A stretch of DNA of 64,000 nucleotides, taken from Variovorax sp. UMC13. Its GTDB lineage: Bacteria > Pseudomonadota > Gammaproteobacteria > Burkholderiales > Burkholderiaceae_C. Under the pieces are notes generated by a model. It saw nothing but the letters and a program-made list of their open reading frames with translations, was not told the origin of the DNA and made no database searches. Numbering within the stretch: the first letter of the stretch is position 1; the number at the start of each line of letters is the position of its first letter. Shown piece by piece: positions 26,247 to 34,153 of this stretch. Location of the stretch: positions 416,996 through 480,995 of the forward strand of contig NZ_LZZW01000031.1 of the NCBI RefSeq assembly GCF_014170375.1. Reading direction: 5' to 3'. The position numbers and the translations under genes are program-made.

Positions 26247-28196
26247 ATGGCTGCCGTGCCACCTTTGAACGCCTCACGTCCCCCTTTGCCTGCGACGGCC
26301 GGGGGGACGGTGCGCGAGCGGCTGTCCGCACGGCTGCTGCACCTGTCCCTGGCCCAGCAACTGGTGCTGCTGGCCCTGCTGCCGGCCAGCGTGGCCACGC
26401 TGGGGGCCATCGCGGTGCTCACGCGCCAGCATCTGGACGACGTGACCGAACTGATCCGCGCCAATGCGCAGACCGTGGCCTTGCAGGTGGCCACCGTGGC
26501 ACAGACGCAACTGCAACGCATGGACCGGCGCGGCCTGATGCGCACCGCCCAGTCGGGCACCTACCAGCCGCATGTGCAGCAGGTGCAGATCCGCTCGGAG
26601 GAAGGCGAGATCCTGGCCAATGCGGAAACCGCCGACCGCCGCCGCAGCGAGGGCCTGCAGGTGCTCACCCCGATCGTGGGAGAGGACGGCCAGCGCACCG
26701 GCCAGGTGATGGTCGAGATCAGCCTCGACGCGGTCGAGCGCGCGCGCCGCGCGGCCCGCTTCAACGTGGCGCTGGTGCTGCTCGCCAGCCTGGTCGGCGT
26801 GGGTCTGACGGGCTGGTGGGCGGCGCGGCGCATCAGTGCGCCCATCGGCGCGCTGGGCGAGGCCGTCGACCGGCTGGGCGCCGGCGAGGAAGCCAGCGTG
26901 GCGGTCGAAGGCACCGCCGAGGTGCGACGCCTGCAGAGCGGCTTCAACCAGGCGGCCGGGGCGCTGGCCGAAAGCCGGCGCCTGCTGGAAAGCCGGATCG
27001 CCGACGCCACCGTCGAACTCGCCCGCAAGAACCGGCAGCTGGAAGTCGCGAGCCAGGCCAAGACCCGGCTGCTGGCCGCCGCCAGCCACGACCTGCGCCA
27101 GCCGCTGCATGCGCTCACCTTGTTCTCCGACGGCCTGGCCAACGGCGAGACCGACCCCGTGCGGCTGCTGCGCATCGGCCACATCCGCGAATGCGTCGAC
27201 GCGCTGGACCGTCTGTTCTCCGAGCTGCTCAACCTGTCGCAACTCGATGCCGGCGTGCTGCGGCCGCAATGGAGCGACTTTCCGCTGGACACGCTGTTCG
27301 ACGAGATCAGCCGCAACTTCCGCCCCGTGGCCGAGGCGCAGGACCTGCGGCTGGTGGTGCGCAAGACGGCGCTGTGGGTGCGCTGCGACTACGTGATGCT
27401 GGCGCGTATCCTCAACAACCTGGTGTCGAACTCCCTGCGTCACACCACCGTGGGCGGGGTGCTGATCGGTGCGCGGCGCCGCGGCCGGGGGGTGCGCATC
27501 GACGTGCTGGACACCGGCATCGGCATTGCGCCCCAGCACCAGACCCGCGTCTTCGAGGAGTTCTTCCAGGTCGAGACGCGCGGCCGGCAGCACAGCCACG
27601 GCGCGCGCGGCATGGGCCTGGGGCTGGCCACGGTGCAGCGGCTGGCCAGCCTGTTGAGCACGCGGGTCGAGCTGAACTCGCGCCTGGGCCGCGGCACCGG
27701 CGTGCACCTGCTGGTGCGTGGCGCGGCACCGGCCGCCGATGCCGCCACCGTGCCGCACGGCAGGGCGGCCGAAGCGGACGCCGAAGCCCGGCTCGACGGC
27801 GTGCGCGTGCTGGTCATCGACGACGAACGCAGCATCCTGCTCGGCCTGCAAAGCGCGCTGTCGAGCGCGGGTGCCAAGGTGATGGCCGCGCAGAGCCAGG
27901 CCGAGGCCCTGGCGCTGGCGGACGGCTGGGGGCAGGCGCCGGATGTGGTGGTGAGCGACCTGCTGCTTCGCGGCGACGAGAACGGCCTGGAAGTGCTGGC
28001 CGCGCTGGAGCGCCATCCGCGCGGCATCGGCCCGCACACCGCGCGGCTGATGGTGACCGGCGAGACCAAGCCCGACCAACTGCGCGAAGTGGCGCGCACG
28101 GGCATCGCGGTGCTCCACAAGCCCGTGTCGCCCAAGGTGTTGCGCCAGGCCATCCTGGCGCAACTGGCAGCGGCCAAGGCCGCCCGCATCGGATGA
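26247..28196 (+). CDS. Hybrid histidine kinase with receiver domain
   Basis: A 649-residue membrane sensor. Transmembrane segments at about residues 36-58 and 172-193 flank a short periplasmic domain; HAMP-like sequence follows (RRISAPIGALGEAVDRLGAG). The dimerisation helix carries His281 in AASHDLRQPLHAL, then N (NLVSNSLRH), G1 (DTGIGIA) and G2 (MGLGLATVQ) boxes of the ATPase domain. The C-terminal receiver begins VRVLVIDDERS, with the acceptor Asp in VVVSDLLL and the conserved Lys in LHKPVSP. There is no DNA-binding output domain in the protein and no response regulator gene next to it. The divergent PhnD-like protein probably supplies the ligand signal. Confidence 0.93.
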   Translation: MAAVPPLNASRPPLPATAGGTVRERLSARLLHLSLAQQLVLLALLPASVATLGAIAVLTRQHLDDVTELIRANAQTVALQVATVAQTQLQRMDRRGLMRTAQSGTYQPHVQQVQIRSEEGEILANAETADRRRSEGLQVLTPIVGEDGQRTGQVMVEISLDAVERARRAARFNVALVLLASLVGVGLTGWWAARRISAPIGALGEAVDRLGAGEEASVAVEGTAEVRRLQSGFNQAAGALAESRRLLESRIADATVELARKNRQLEVASQAKTRLLAAASHDLRQPLHALTLFSDGLANGETDPVRLLRIGHIRECVDALDRLFSELLNLSQLDAGVLRPQWSDFPLDTLFDEISRNFRPVAEAQDLRLVVRKTALWVRCDYVMLARILNNLVSNSLRHTTVGGVLIGARRRGRGVRIDVLDTGIGIAPQHQTRVFEEFFQVETRGRQHSHGARGMGLGLATVQRLASLLSTRVELNSRLGRGTGVHLLVRGAAPAADAATVPHGRAAEADAEARLDGVRVLVIDDERSILLGLQSALSSAGAKVMAAQSQAEALALADGWGQAPDVVVSDLLLRGDENGLEVLAALERHPRGIGPHTARLMVTGETKPDQLREVARTGIAVLHKPVSPKVLRQAILAQLAAAKAARIG

Positions 28197-28205
28197 GCTC
28201 GCCGG

Positions 28206-28222
28206 CATTTGTTACTCAAATG
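28206..28222. promoter_or_regulatory. Inverted repeat behind the kinase gene
   Basis: CATTTG-TTACT-CAAATG is an interrupted palindrome beginning ten bases after the kinase stop. The nine-mer CAAATGTCT at its right arm recurs as a direct repeat at 28291-28299. These sequences lie in the 239-base gap before the RidA-like gene, which otherwise holds nothing gene-like. They may be regulator sites for that gene. Confidence 0.35.
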
Positions 28223-28435
28223 TCTGCAAAAGTGAGCGAAGACAGCCGATCGATGACATACGTCACGAAAGCCATGGCTCGCTGTGCAAACAAATGTCTC
28301 CGCCATGGCGCCGCGTCGAGCGCCTGACGAAGCCCCGATATTCTCGGCCTGACCGGCCGCGCAGCGTGCGCCGCCCTTGGCACGGCCCCGGGGCCCTGGC
28401 GCGCCGGCCGCAGAAGAATCACTCAGGGAATCACC

Positions 28436-28912
28436 ATGAAACACCTCCTTCCATCGCTGTGCGCCTTGACCGGCCTGCTCTGCTCTGGCGCGGCCCCGGC
28501 CACCGGCCTCCACCTGCCCGACACGGGCGCGGCCCGCCCGCCGGTCGAGTTCATCGACTCGGGTCGCTTCGGCGACCTGCCCTTTTCCGATGCCGTGCGG
28601 GTCGGCAACGTGGTCTACCTCTCGGGCGAGATCGGCTACGACGCCGGCACCGGCAAGCTGGTGCCCGGCGGCATCCGGGCCGAGACCTGGCAGCTCATGA
28701 ACAACATCAAGGCCTCGGTCGAAGCCCGGGGCTACCGGATGCAGGACGTCGTGAAGTGCACCGCCATGCTGGCCGACATGGCCGACTGGCCGGCATTCAA
28801 CGAGATCTACCGCAGTTTCTTCTCCAAGCCCTACCCGGCCCGCAGTGCCTTCGGCACCAACGGGCTGGCGCTCGGCGCACGCGCCGAGGTCGAGTGCATC
28901 GCCGCGCGCTGA
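28436..28912 (+). CDS. Exported RidA-family protein
   Basis: A 158-residue YjgF/YER057c/UK114 (RidA) family protein with an N-terminal signal peptide (MKHLLPSLCALTGLLCSG). The core shows the family pattern VGNVVYLSGEIGYDAGTGKLVPGG, MNNIKASVEARG, DVVKCTAMLADMADWPAFNEIY and ARAEVECIAA, with the conserved C-terminal Glu. Classical RidA hydrolyses enamine/imine intermediates; exported members are common in Burkholderiales but not well characterised. It stands alone between the kinase and the pseudouridine synthase gene. CAGGGAA upstream of the ATG is a fair ribosome-binding site. Confidence 0.87.
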   Translation: MKHLLPSLCALTGLLCSGAAPATGLHLPDTGAARPPVEFIDSGRFGDLPFSDAVRVGNVVYLSGEIGYDAGTGKLVPGGIRAETWQLMNNIKASVEARGYRMQDVVKCTAMLADMADWPAFNEIYRSFFSKPYPARSAFGTNGLALGARAEVECIAAR

Positions 28913-28946
28913 GGCGCCGCGTCCTGGCGGCTATGCTGCCGGCGCC

Positions 28947-29495
28947 ATGGCTCTTATTTCATCCCCCCGCCTGATCCGATTCAACAAGCCTTACGGCGTG
29001 CTCAGCCAGTTCACGCCCGAAGGCCGCTGGCAAGGACTCAAGGATTTCATCGACCTGCCCGGCGTCTACGTGGCCGGCCGGCTCGATGCCGACAGCGAAG
29101 GCCTGCTGCTGCTGACCGACGACGGCCAACTGCAGGCCCGCATCGCCGATCCGCGCTTCAAGATGGAGAAGGTCTACTGGGTACAGGTCGAAGGCGTGCC
29201 CGACGACGCCGCGCTGGCCGCGCTGCGCGACGGCGTGACGCTCAACGACGGCCCGACCCGCCCGGCGTGCGCGCGCCGGCTCGACCCGCCACCCGCCGTG
29301 TGGGAACGCCAGCCGCCCATCCGCGTGCGCCATGCCATCCCCACCTGCTGGATCGAACTCGCGATCAAGGAGGGCCGCAACCGCCAGGTGCGGCGCATGA
29401 CCGCGGCCGTCGGCCATCCCACGCTGCGGCTGATCCGGGCCTCGATCGGGCCGCACACGCTCGACGGGCTGGCACCGGGCCGCTGGGCCGGCTGA
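28947..29495 (+). CDS. rluE: 23S rRNA pseudouridine synthase, RluE type
   Basis: A 182-residue RsuA/RluE-family pseudouridine synthase that modifies uridine in 23S rRNA. The protein lacks an S4 domain, begins directly with LIRFNKPYGVLSQFTPEG, and has the catalytic Asp in GRLDADSEGLLLLTDDG, then KVYWVQVEG and IKEGRNRQVRRMTAAVGHPTLRLIR. Length and lack of an S4 domain fit RluE. The ATG at 28947 is chosen because the conserved sequence starts a few residues later. Confidence 0.9.
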   Translation: MALISSPRLIRFNKPYGVLSQFTPEGRWQGLKDFIDLPGVYVAGRLDADSEGLLLLTDDGQLQARIADPRFKMEKVYWVQVEGVPDDAALAALRDGVTLNDGPTRPACARRLDPPPAVWERQPPIRVRHAIPTCWIELAIKEGRNRQVRRMTAAVGHPTLRLIRASIGPHTLDGLAPGRWAG

Positions 29496-29541
29496 AGGCT
29501 TCTCCTCCGTCGGCGACGAGGGCGCTCGCTAGACTTGGCCG

Positions 29542-30438
29542 ATGGCCATTCAGAATCCACCGTTTTCTCTCCAAGCCTCCACGCGCCGCAATGCGCTGAT
29601 CGGCACGCTCGGCGCGCTGCTGCTGCCCGCGGCACCGGCCTTCGCCGCCAAGGCGAAAGCCGCCGCCTCCTCCGAGGTCTGGCCGCATGCCGCCGCCGTG
29701 CCCGGCGGCGTCGCGCGGCTGTCGCTGGGCGCCGCCGCGGCACGCCCGGTGGCACGCACCGAGGACGACCTCCCGCTGCTGGTGGTCGGCGACCCGATCG
29801 AGTGGACCGCGCTGGTCGGCATCCCGCTCGCGGCACAGCCGGGCGGCGCGCGCATCGTCCGGCGCGCCGAAGGCGGCGCTGACCAGCCGATCGCCTATGC
29901 CATTGCCGCCAAGCAGTACAGCGAGCAGCGCCTGAAGGTCGCGCCGGGCAAGGTCGACCTCTCGCCCGAGGACCAGGCGCGCTACGAACGCGAGCGTGAC
30001 CACCAGGCGAAGGTGATGGCCACCTTCACCGCCGTGCCGGCGCACGACCTGCAGATGCGCGTGCCCGTGCCGGGCCGGCGCTCGAGCTCCTTCGGGCTGC
30101 GCCGCGTGTTCAACGGGCAGTCGCGCAATCCGCACGGTGGCATGGACATCGCGGCGCCCACCGGCACGCCGGTGCGCGCGCCGCTGCCGGGCCGCGTGAT
30201 CGACACCGGCGACTACTTCTTCAACGGCGGCACGGTCTGGCTCGACCACGGCGGCGGCCTGCTGACGCTCTACTGCCACCTGAGCGCGATCGACGTGAAG
30301 GTGGGCGACGCGCTCAGGACCGGCGACCGCTTCTGCGCCGTGGGCGCCACCGGCCGCGTGACCGGCCCGCACCTGCACTGGGGCGTGATGCTCAACCGCA
30401 CGATGGTCGACCCGGCCCTGTTCATCGCGGCGGCCTGA
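29542..30438 (+). CDS. M23-family peptidoglycan endopeptidase
   Basis: A 298-residue exported LytM-type metallopeptidase. The signal peptide contains an RR pair (STRRNALIGTLGALLLPAAPAFA) and may use the Tat route. An N-terminal M23 companion domain (residues about 45-110) precedes the peptidase, whose zinc ligands lie in NPHGGMDIAAPTGTPV (H and D) and GPHLHWGVM (HxH). It would cut cell-wall cross-links in the periplasm. It is the only gene of its kind nearby, 46 bases after rluE. Confidence 0.9.
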   Translation: MAIQNPPFSLQASTRRNALIGTLGALLLPAAPAFAAKAKAAASSEVWPHAAAVPGGVARLSLGAAAARPVARTEDDLPLLVVGDPIEWTALVGIPLAAQPGGARIVRRAEGGADQPIAYAIAAKQYSEQRLKVAPGKVDLSPEDQARYERERDHQAKVMATFTAVPAHDLQMRVPVPGRRSSSFGLRRVFNGQSRNPHGGMDIAAPTGTPVRAPLPGRVIDTGDYFFNGGTVWLDHGGGLLTLYCHLSAIDVKVGDALRTGDRFCAVGATGRVTGPHLHWGVMLNRTMVDPALFIAAA

Positions 30439-30442
30439 GCCG

Positions 30443-31138
30443 ATGGCCTCCCCCACCGCGGTGCTCACCGCCGCGCAGCGCGACGCCTTCGGCCGCGAGG
30501 CCGAGCGCACCGCGGGCATCGACCTCGCGGCCTACGCCGAGAGCGGCCGCGACTGGCGCTAACCCGTGATCGGCCTCGGCCCGCCCGACGCGCCCCTGTG
30601 CATCTTCGGGCGCGACCCGGGCCGCAGCGAGGTCGAACATGGCATCGCCTTCATCGGCCGCGCCGGCCAGCTGGTGCGCAGCGCGCTGCACCGCCGGCGC
30701 TTCGGTGAAGACGCCGCGGCTCCCGGCTTCGAGGCCGCGGTGGCCGCCGGCGCCGAGGTGTTCTGGCTCAACACCGTGCCCTACAAGCCGATCGGCAACA
30801 AGGCCTGGTCGATGGCGGTGAAGCGGCGCTTCCAGCCGCTGATGGCCGAGCTGCTGCTGGGCCACTGGCGGGGCGAGCGGGTGATCGTGCTGGGCCGCGA
30901 AGCCTTCTTCTGGTTCGGCATCGGCCAGGCGCCCGAGGTGGCCGCGGCGCTGGAAGCCTTCTGGGCGCGCGCGGACCGCCACGACGCCACGCTCACCATC
31001 GACTACCACCACGCCGGCCTCTCGCGCCGGCTGACGCTGGCGCCGCTGCCCCATCCCTCGCCGGCCAATGCCGTGTGGTTCGCGCGCTTTCCGGCGCTGC
31101 TGGCGGCGCGGCTGCAAGCACTCCTGCCGAGGCCCTGA
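30443..31138 (+). pseudogene. Uracil-DNA glycosylase-family gene split by an in-frame stop
   Basis: The reading frame starting at 30443 encodes 39 residues (MASPTAVLTAAQRDAFGREA to AESGRDWR) and stops at TAA 30560-30562. The same frame then continues without a break as PVIGLGPPDAPLCIFGRDPG to the TGA at 31138. Homologous glycosylases have an N-terminal helix of just this kind running into the GRDPG motif, so the stop is most simply a nonsense change (for example TAC or GCA-type codon to TAA). The remaining reading, from a GTG at 30566, still has the UDG motif A (FGRDPGRSEVEHGIAFIGRAG) and motif B (HPSPAN), so a shortened active protein of 190 residues is possible, though no good ribosome-binding site precedes that GTG. 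Confidence 0.65.
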
Positions 31139-31147
31139 GCGCCGCGC

Positions 31148-31534
31148 TCAGGCCGGGCGCCGGCGCGCGAAGGCCGAGGTGCTCCACGCGATCAAGGCCA
31201 GCAGCACCAGCTGGAACGGCAGCCGCGCCACCAGCGCCCAGTAGGGCACCGCGGGAAACTGCGCGGCCTGCTGCAGCATCTGCACGTTGGCCGGCGTCAC
31301 GGCGATCGTGAGCAGGATCAGCCCGATGCCCGCGGCACGACGGGTCGGGCGCCACAGCAGGCCGGCCGCGCCCAGCAGCTCGGCCACGCCGCTCAACCAC
31401 ACCGCGGCACGCGGCCATTCGATCCAGGGCGGCACGATGCGCATCTGGGCCTCGGTGAAGACGAAGTGCGCCACGCCGCCGAGCGCGAACCACAGGAAGA
31501 CAAAGGCCAGGGCGGCCAGGCGCCAACGACTCAT
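31148..31534 (-). CDS. DoxX-like small membrane protein
   Basis: A 128-residue integral membrane protein with four hydrophobic segments (AALAFVFLWFALGGVAHFVF, AVWLSGVAELLGAAGLLW, AAGIGLILLTIAVTPANV, LPFQLVLLALIAWS). The AELLGAAGLL and TPANVQM motifs fit the DoxX/DoxD-like group. AGAAGGAG stands eight bases before the ATG at 31534, which is preferred over the ATG 27 bases upstream. It converges on the glycosylase gene with nine bases between them. Function of the family is loosely tied to membrane redox or thiosulfate metabolism. Confidence 0.8.
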   Translation of the reverse strand: MSRWRLAALAFVFLWFALGGVAHFVFTEAQMRIVPPWIEWPRAAVWLSGVAELLGAAGLLWRPTRRAAGIGLILLTIAVTPANVQMLQQAAQFPAVPYWALVARLPFQLVLLALIAWSTSAFARRRPA

Positions 31535-31604
31535 CTGAGGGACTCCTTCTGGGGCGGTCATGCAGTATCGGTCCCGCGCGCCGCGACAAGCTGCCTTCGA
31601 AGCC

Positions 31605-32327
31605 TCAGCCCGCTGCGTCCACGCCCTGCTCGAAGATGCTGGCCGTGCGCCGGTAGTGCGCCGCGAGCAGGCCCTGGGCCTCGTCCGCGCGCCCGTTCAG
31701 GATCGCCTCGAAGATTGCCTGGTGTTCGTCGAGCTCGTTGCGCCGCTTGTAGGCCGTGCGCGCGGCCAGCTGCCGGAAGCGGTAGGCGCGGTCGTAGAGC
31801 TGGTCGCAGAAGCCGAGCAGCAGCGCCGAGTCGCAGCCGGCCAGCAGTGCGCGGTGGAAGTCGCGGTGCTGCCGTTCCCACTCGGGGTTTTCCTCGTACG
31901 AATCGGGGGTCACCGATCGCGGCGTCCGGGACAGGCGATGGAAGGCGACGACCAGCTGCTCCTCCCACGCGGGCGCGCGGCGCGCGCAGGCCTGGGCAAT
32001 GGCCAGCGATTCGATGCCGATGCGCGTGTTCACCAGATCCTCCAGTTCGGCCTGCGTGGCCTGCGCCACCATGAAGCCGCGCTGGTCGTTGTGGACCACC
32101 CATTGCTCGCTCGCCAGGCGGTTCAGTGCCTCGCGCAAGGGGCTGGCGCCGACCTGGTAGCGGTCGCGCAACTCGTGCATGAGCAGCTTTCGGCCGGGGC
32201 GCCAGTGGCCGGCGAGCACGTCCGCTTTCAGTCGCTCGTAGGTCACCCGCGCCAAGGTCGGCGCGGCCGCCGACCCCGGCTCGCCTCCCGGGGTAATCCC
32301 TGCCTCTATTTTTGTCGACAAATTCAT
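31605..32327 (-). CDS. GntR-family regulator, FCD type
   Basis: A 240-residue regulator. The winged helix-turn-helix (TLARVTYERLKADVLAGHWRPGRKLLMHELRDRYQVGASPLREALNRLASEQWV) is followed by an all-helical FCD effector domain with the conserved metal-site region (DFHRALLAG, ELDEHQAIFEAILNGRADEAQ). It is divergent from the FAH-family gene at 32380, 52 bases away, and two TTTGTCGA sites lie in this gap. The start at 32327 places the first site inside codons 2-6; an upstream ATG at about 32360 would extend the protein by 11 residues. It most likely represses the downstream catabolic cluster in the absence of an organic-acid ligand. Confidence 0.9.
   Translation of the reverse strand: MNLSTKIEAGITPGGEPGSAAAPTLARVTYERLKADVLAGHWRPGRKLLMHELRDRYQVGASPLREALNRLASEQWVVHNDQRGFMVAQATQAELEDLVNTRIGIESLAIAQACARRAPAWEEQLVVAFHRLSRTPRSVTPDSYEENPEWERQHRDFHRALLAGCDSALLLGFCDQLYDRAYRFRQLAARTAYKRRNELDEHQAIFEAILNGRADEAQGLLAAHYRRTASIFEQGVDAAG
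32311..32322. promoter_or_regulatory. GntR-type operator TTTGTCGACAAA
   Basis: A perfect 12-base palindrome in the divergent gap between the GntR and FAH-family genes, fitting the TTGT-N2-ACAA core of FCD-type GntR regulators. It overlaps the beginning of the GntR coding region, so it could mediate autorepression. A second partial copy is at 32368-32377. Confidence 0.6.
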
Positions 32328-32367
32328 ATGTGAGACTTTAATATCGCCAAAACTGTTCATCGAAAGG

Positions 32368-32377
32368 TTTGTCGAAA
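32368..32377. promoter_or_regulatory. Second, partial GntR operator
   Basis: TTTGTCGAAA repeats the left half and centre of the perfect palindrome at 32311-32322. It lies directly upstream of the FAH-family start codon at 32380, where bound regulator would block translation initiation or early transcription. Centre-to-centre distance between the two sites is about 56 bases. Confidence 0.45.
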
Positions 32378-32379
32378 TT

Positions 32380-33237
32380 ATGACCAGATATGCACGCGTC
32401 ACGCCAGCCGGCGCACCGACGCAATGGGCGGTCCAGCACCAGGGCGAGTTGCTGGGCCTGGGCGAGCAGGTGGCGGCCGGGCCGCACGACACCGACTGGC
32501 TGGCGTTGACGGCGGCGGGGCCCACGCCCGCGATGCTGGCGCGCGCCCGCCCGCTCGACGCCGACACCCTGCGCTGGGAAACGCCGGTGGCGCGGCCCGG
32601 CAAGGTGATCTGCCTGGGCCTGAACTACGCGGCCCACGCGGCCGAAGGCGGCAACGCGGCGCCCGAGTACCCGAGCTTCTTCATGCGCGGTGCCAGTTCG
32701 CTGATCGCGCACGGCGCACCGCTGGTGCGCCCGCGCGTGTCCGACAAGCTGGATTTCGAGGCCGAACTGGCGGTGGTCATCGGCGGCCGCGCCCGGCACC
32801 TCACGGCCGCCAACGCGCTCGAAGCCGTCGCCGGCTATGCCTGCTTCAACGACGGCACGCTGCGCGACTACCAGCGGCGCACCGCCCAATGGACCATCGG
32901 CAAGAACTTCGACAGCACCGGTGCCTTCGGCCCCTGGCTGGTGCCGGCGTCGGCACTGCCGCCGGGCGCGAGCGGGCTGAAGATCGAGTCCCGCCTGAAC
33001 GGCGAGGTGATGCAGAGCGACAACACGGCGCACATGATCGTCACGGTGGCGCAGGCGCTGGTGCTGCTGTCCGAGGTGCTGACGCTCGAACCGGGCGACG
33101 TGATCGCGATGGGCACGCCCTCGGGCGTGGGCTATGCGCGCAAGCCGCCCGTGTGGATGCGGCCGGGCGATCGCATCGAGATCGAGATCGAGGGCGTCGG
33201 GCTGCTGTCCAACCCCGTGGTGGCGGAGGAGGCCTGA
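32380..33237 (+). CDS. Fumarylacetoacetate hydrolase-family protein
   Basis: A 285-residue FAH-superfamily enzyme (2-keto-4-pentenoate hydratase/acylpyruvate hydrolase/OHED decarboxylase group). Core motifs are KVICLGLNYAAHAAE, the acidic metal site LDFEAELAVVIG, GYACFNDGTLRDYQRR, KNFDSTGAFGPWL and GDVIAMGTPSGVGYARKP. Such enzymes cut C-C bonds in 1,3-dicarbonyl compounds or hydrate ring-cleavage products. It is the first gene of the GntR-controlled cluster and is followed two bases later by the PuuE-like gene. Substrate unknown. Confidence 0.9.
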   Translation: MTRYARVTPAGAPTQWAVQHQGELLGLGEQVAAGPHDTDWLALTAAGPTPAMLARARPLDADTLRWETPVARPGKVICLGLNYAAHAAEGGNAAPEYPSFFMRGASSLIAHGAPLVRPRVSDKLDFEAELAVVIGGRARHLTAANALEAVAGYACFNDGTLRDYQRRTAQWTIGKNFDSTGAFGPWLVPASALPPGASGLKIESRLNGEVMQSDNTAHMIVTVAQALVLLSEVLTLEPGDVIAMGTPSGVGYARKPPVWMRPGDRIEIEIEGVGLLSNPVVAEEA

Positions 33238-33238
33238 G

Positions 33239-34087
33239 ATGCAACCCGTGATCACGCGCCTGCCCGACGACTTCCGCTGGCCCGGCGGCCACCGGCTGGC
33301 CGTCGTCTTCAACATCGCCTACGAAGCCTGGTCCGACGGCCAGGCGCCGGGCATCGGCCCCATGGGCAACGTGCTCAAGCCGGGCTTCTTCGACACCAAT
33401 GCGCATTCCTGGGCCTCGTTCGGGCTGGTGCGCGGCATCCATCGGCTGCTGGGCATCGCCGAGAAGCACGGCATCCGCACCAGCGTGATGGTCAACGGCG
33501 TGATCTGCGAACGCGACCCCGAGACAGTGCGGCGGATCGCGGCGCTGGGCCACGAGATCGTCAACCACTCCTGGGGCATGGACGTGATCCCGGTCTACTT
33601 CGACGAGGCCGCGGAGCAGGCCAACATCGCGCGCAACCACGATCTGCTGACGGCCACCGCGGGCGTCGCGCCCACCGGCTGGATCAGCCCACGCGGCACC
33701 GGCAGCCCGATCAGCTCGCGGCTGCTGGCCGAGGCCGGCTACCTGCACCACGGCGACGTCAACGACGACGACCGCCCCTACGTGATGGACTTCGGCGGCC
33801 GCCGCATCGTTGGCATCCCGCTCACGATGGACGTGAACGACCTGCCCACCTGCATCCGCTACGGCCAGGGGCCGCGGCACATGCTCGACACCTTCGACGA
33901 CACCCTCGCCGCGCTGCGCGCCGAGGCCGCGCCGCTGATGCTGGACGTGACCGCGCATACCCACGTGATGGGGCGGCCCTCGGGCGCCTGGGTCTACGAC
34001 GAGATCATGGCGCGGGTGAAGCGGGCCGGCGACGTCTGGATCTGCACGCGCGAGGAGATGGCGCGCCACGTGCTCGCCTCGATCTGA
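33239..34087 (+). CDS. Polysaccharide deacetylase-family protein, PuuE-like
   Basis: A 282-residue NodB-homology protein of the cytosolic, allantoinase PuuE-like branch. The usual TFDDG motif is replaced by FNIAYEAWSDG, and the metal-binding HxxxH region is GHEIVNHSWGMD. The pattern THVMGRPSGAWVYDEIM close to the end is the branch's C-terminal signature. PuuE hydrolyses a ring amide, while other members deacetylate sugars; without a signal peptide a cytosolic amide or imide hydrolase is more likely here. It is co-transcribed with the FAH-family gene and two Bug proteins. Confidence 0.87.
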   Translation: MQPVITRLPDDFRWPGGHRLAVVFNIAYEAWSDGQAPGIGPMGNVLKPGFFDTNAHSWASFGLVRGIHRLLGIAEKHGIRTSVMVNGVICERDPETVRRIAALGHEIVNHSWGMDVIPVYFDEAAEQANIARNHDLLTATAGVAPTGWISPRGTGSPISSRLLAEAGYLHHGDVNDDDRPYVMDFGGRRIVGIPLTMDVNDLPTCIRYGQGPRHMLDTFDDTLAALRAEAAPLMLDVTAHTHVMGRPSGAWVYDEIMARVKRAGDVWICTREEMARHVLASI

Positions 34088-34101
34088 CAGAAGCCCCGGC
34101 A

Positions 34102-34121
34102 GGGCCGCCGCAGAGCGGCCC
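34102..34121 (+). promoter_or_regulatory. Intercistronic hairpin before the first Bug gene
   Basis: GGGCCGC (34102-34108) pairs with GCGGCCC (34115-34121) across a six-base loop, starting 15 bases after the deacetylase stop. No U tract follows. It may protect or separate messages within the operon. Confidence 0.35.
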
Positions 34122-34153
34122 GCCGTGATCCACAACCTGGAGACAAGACGAAC

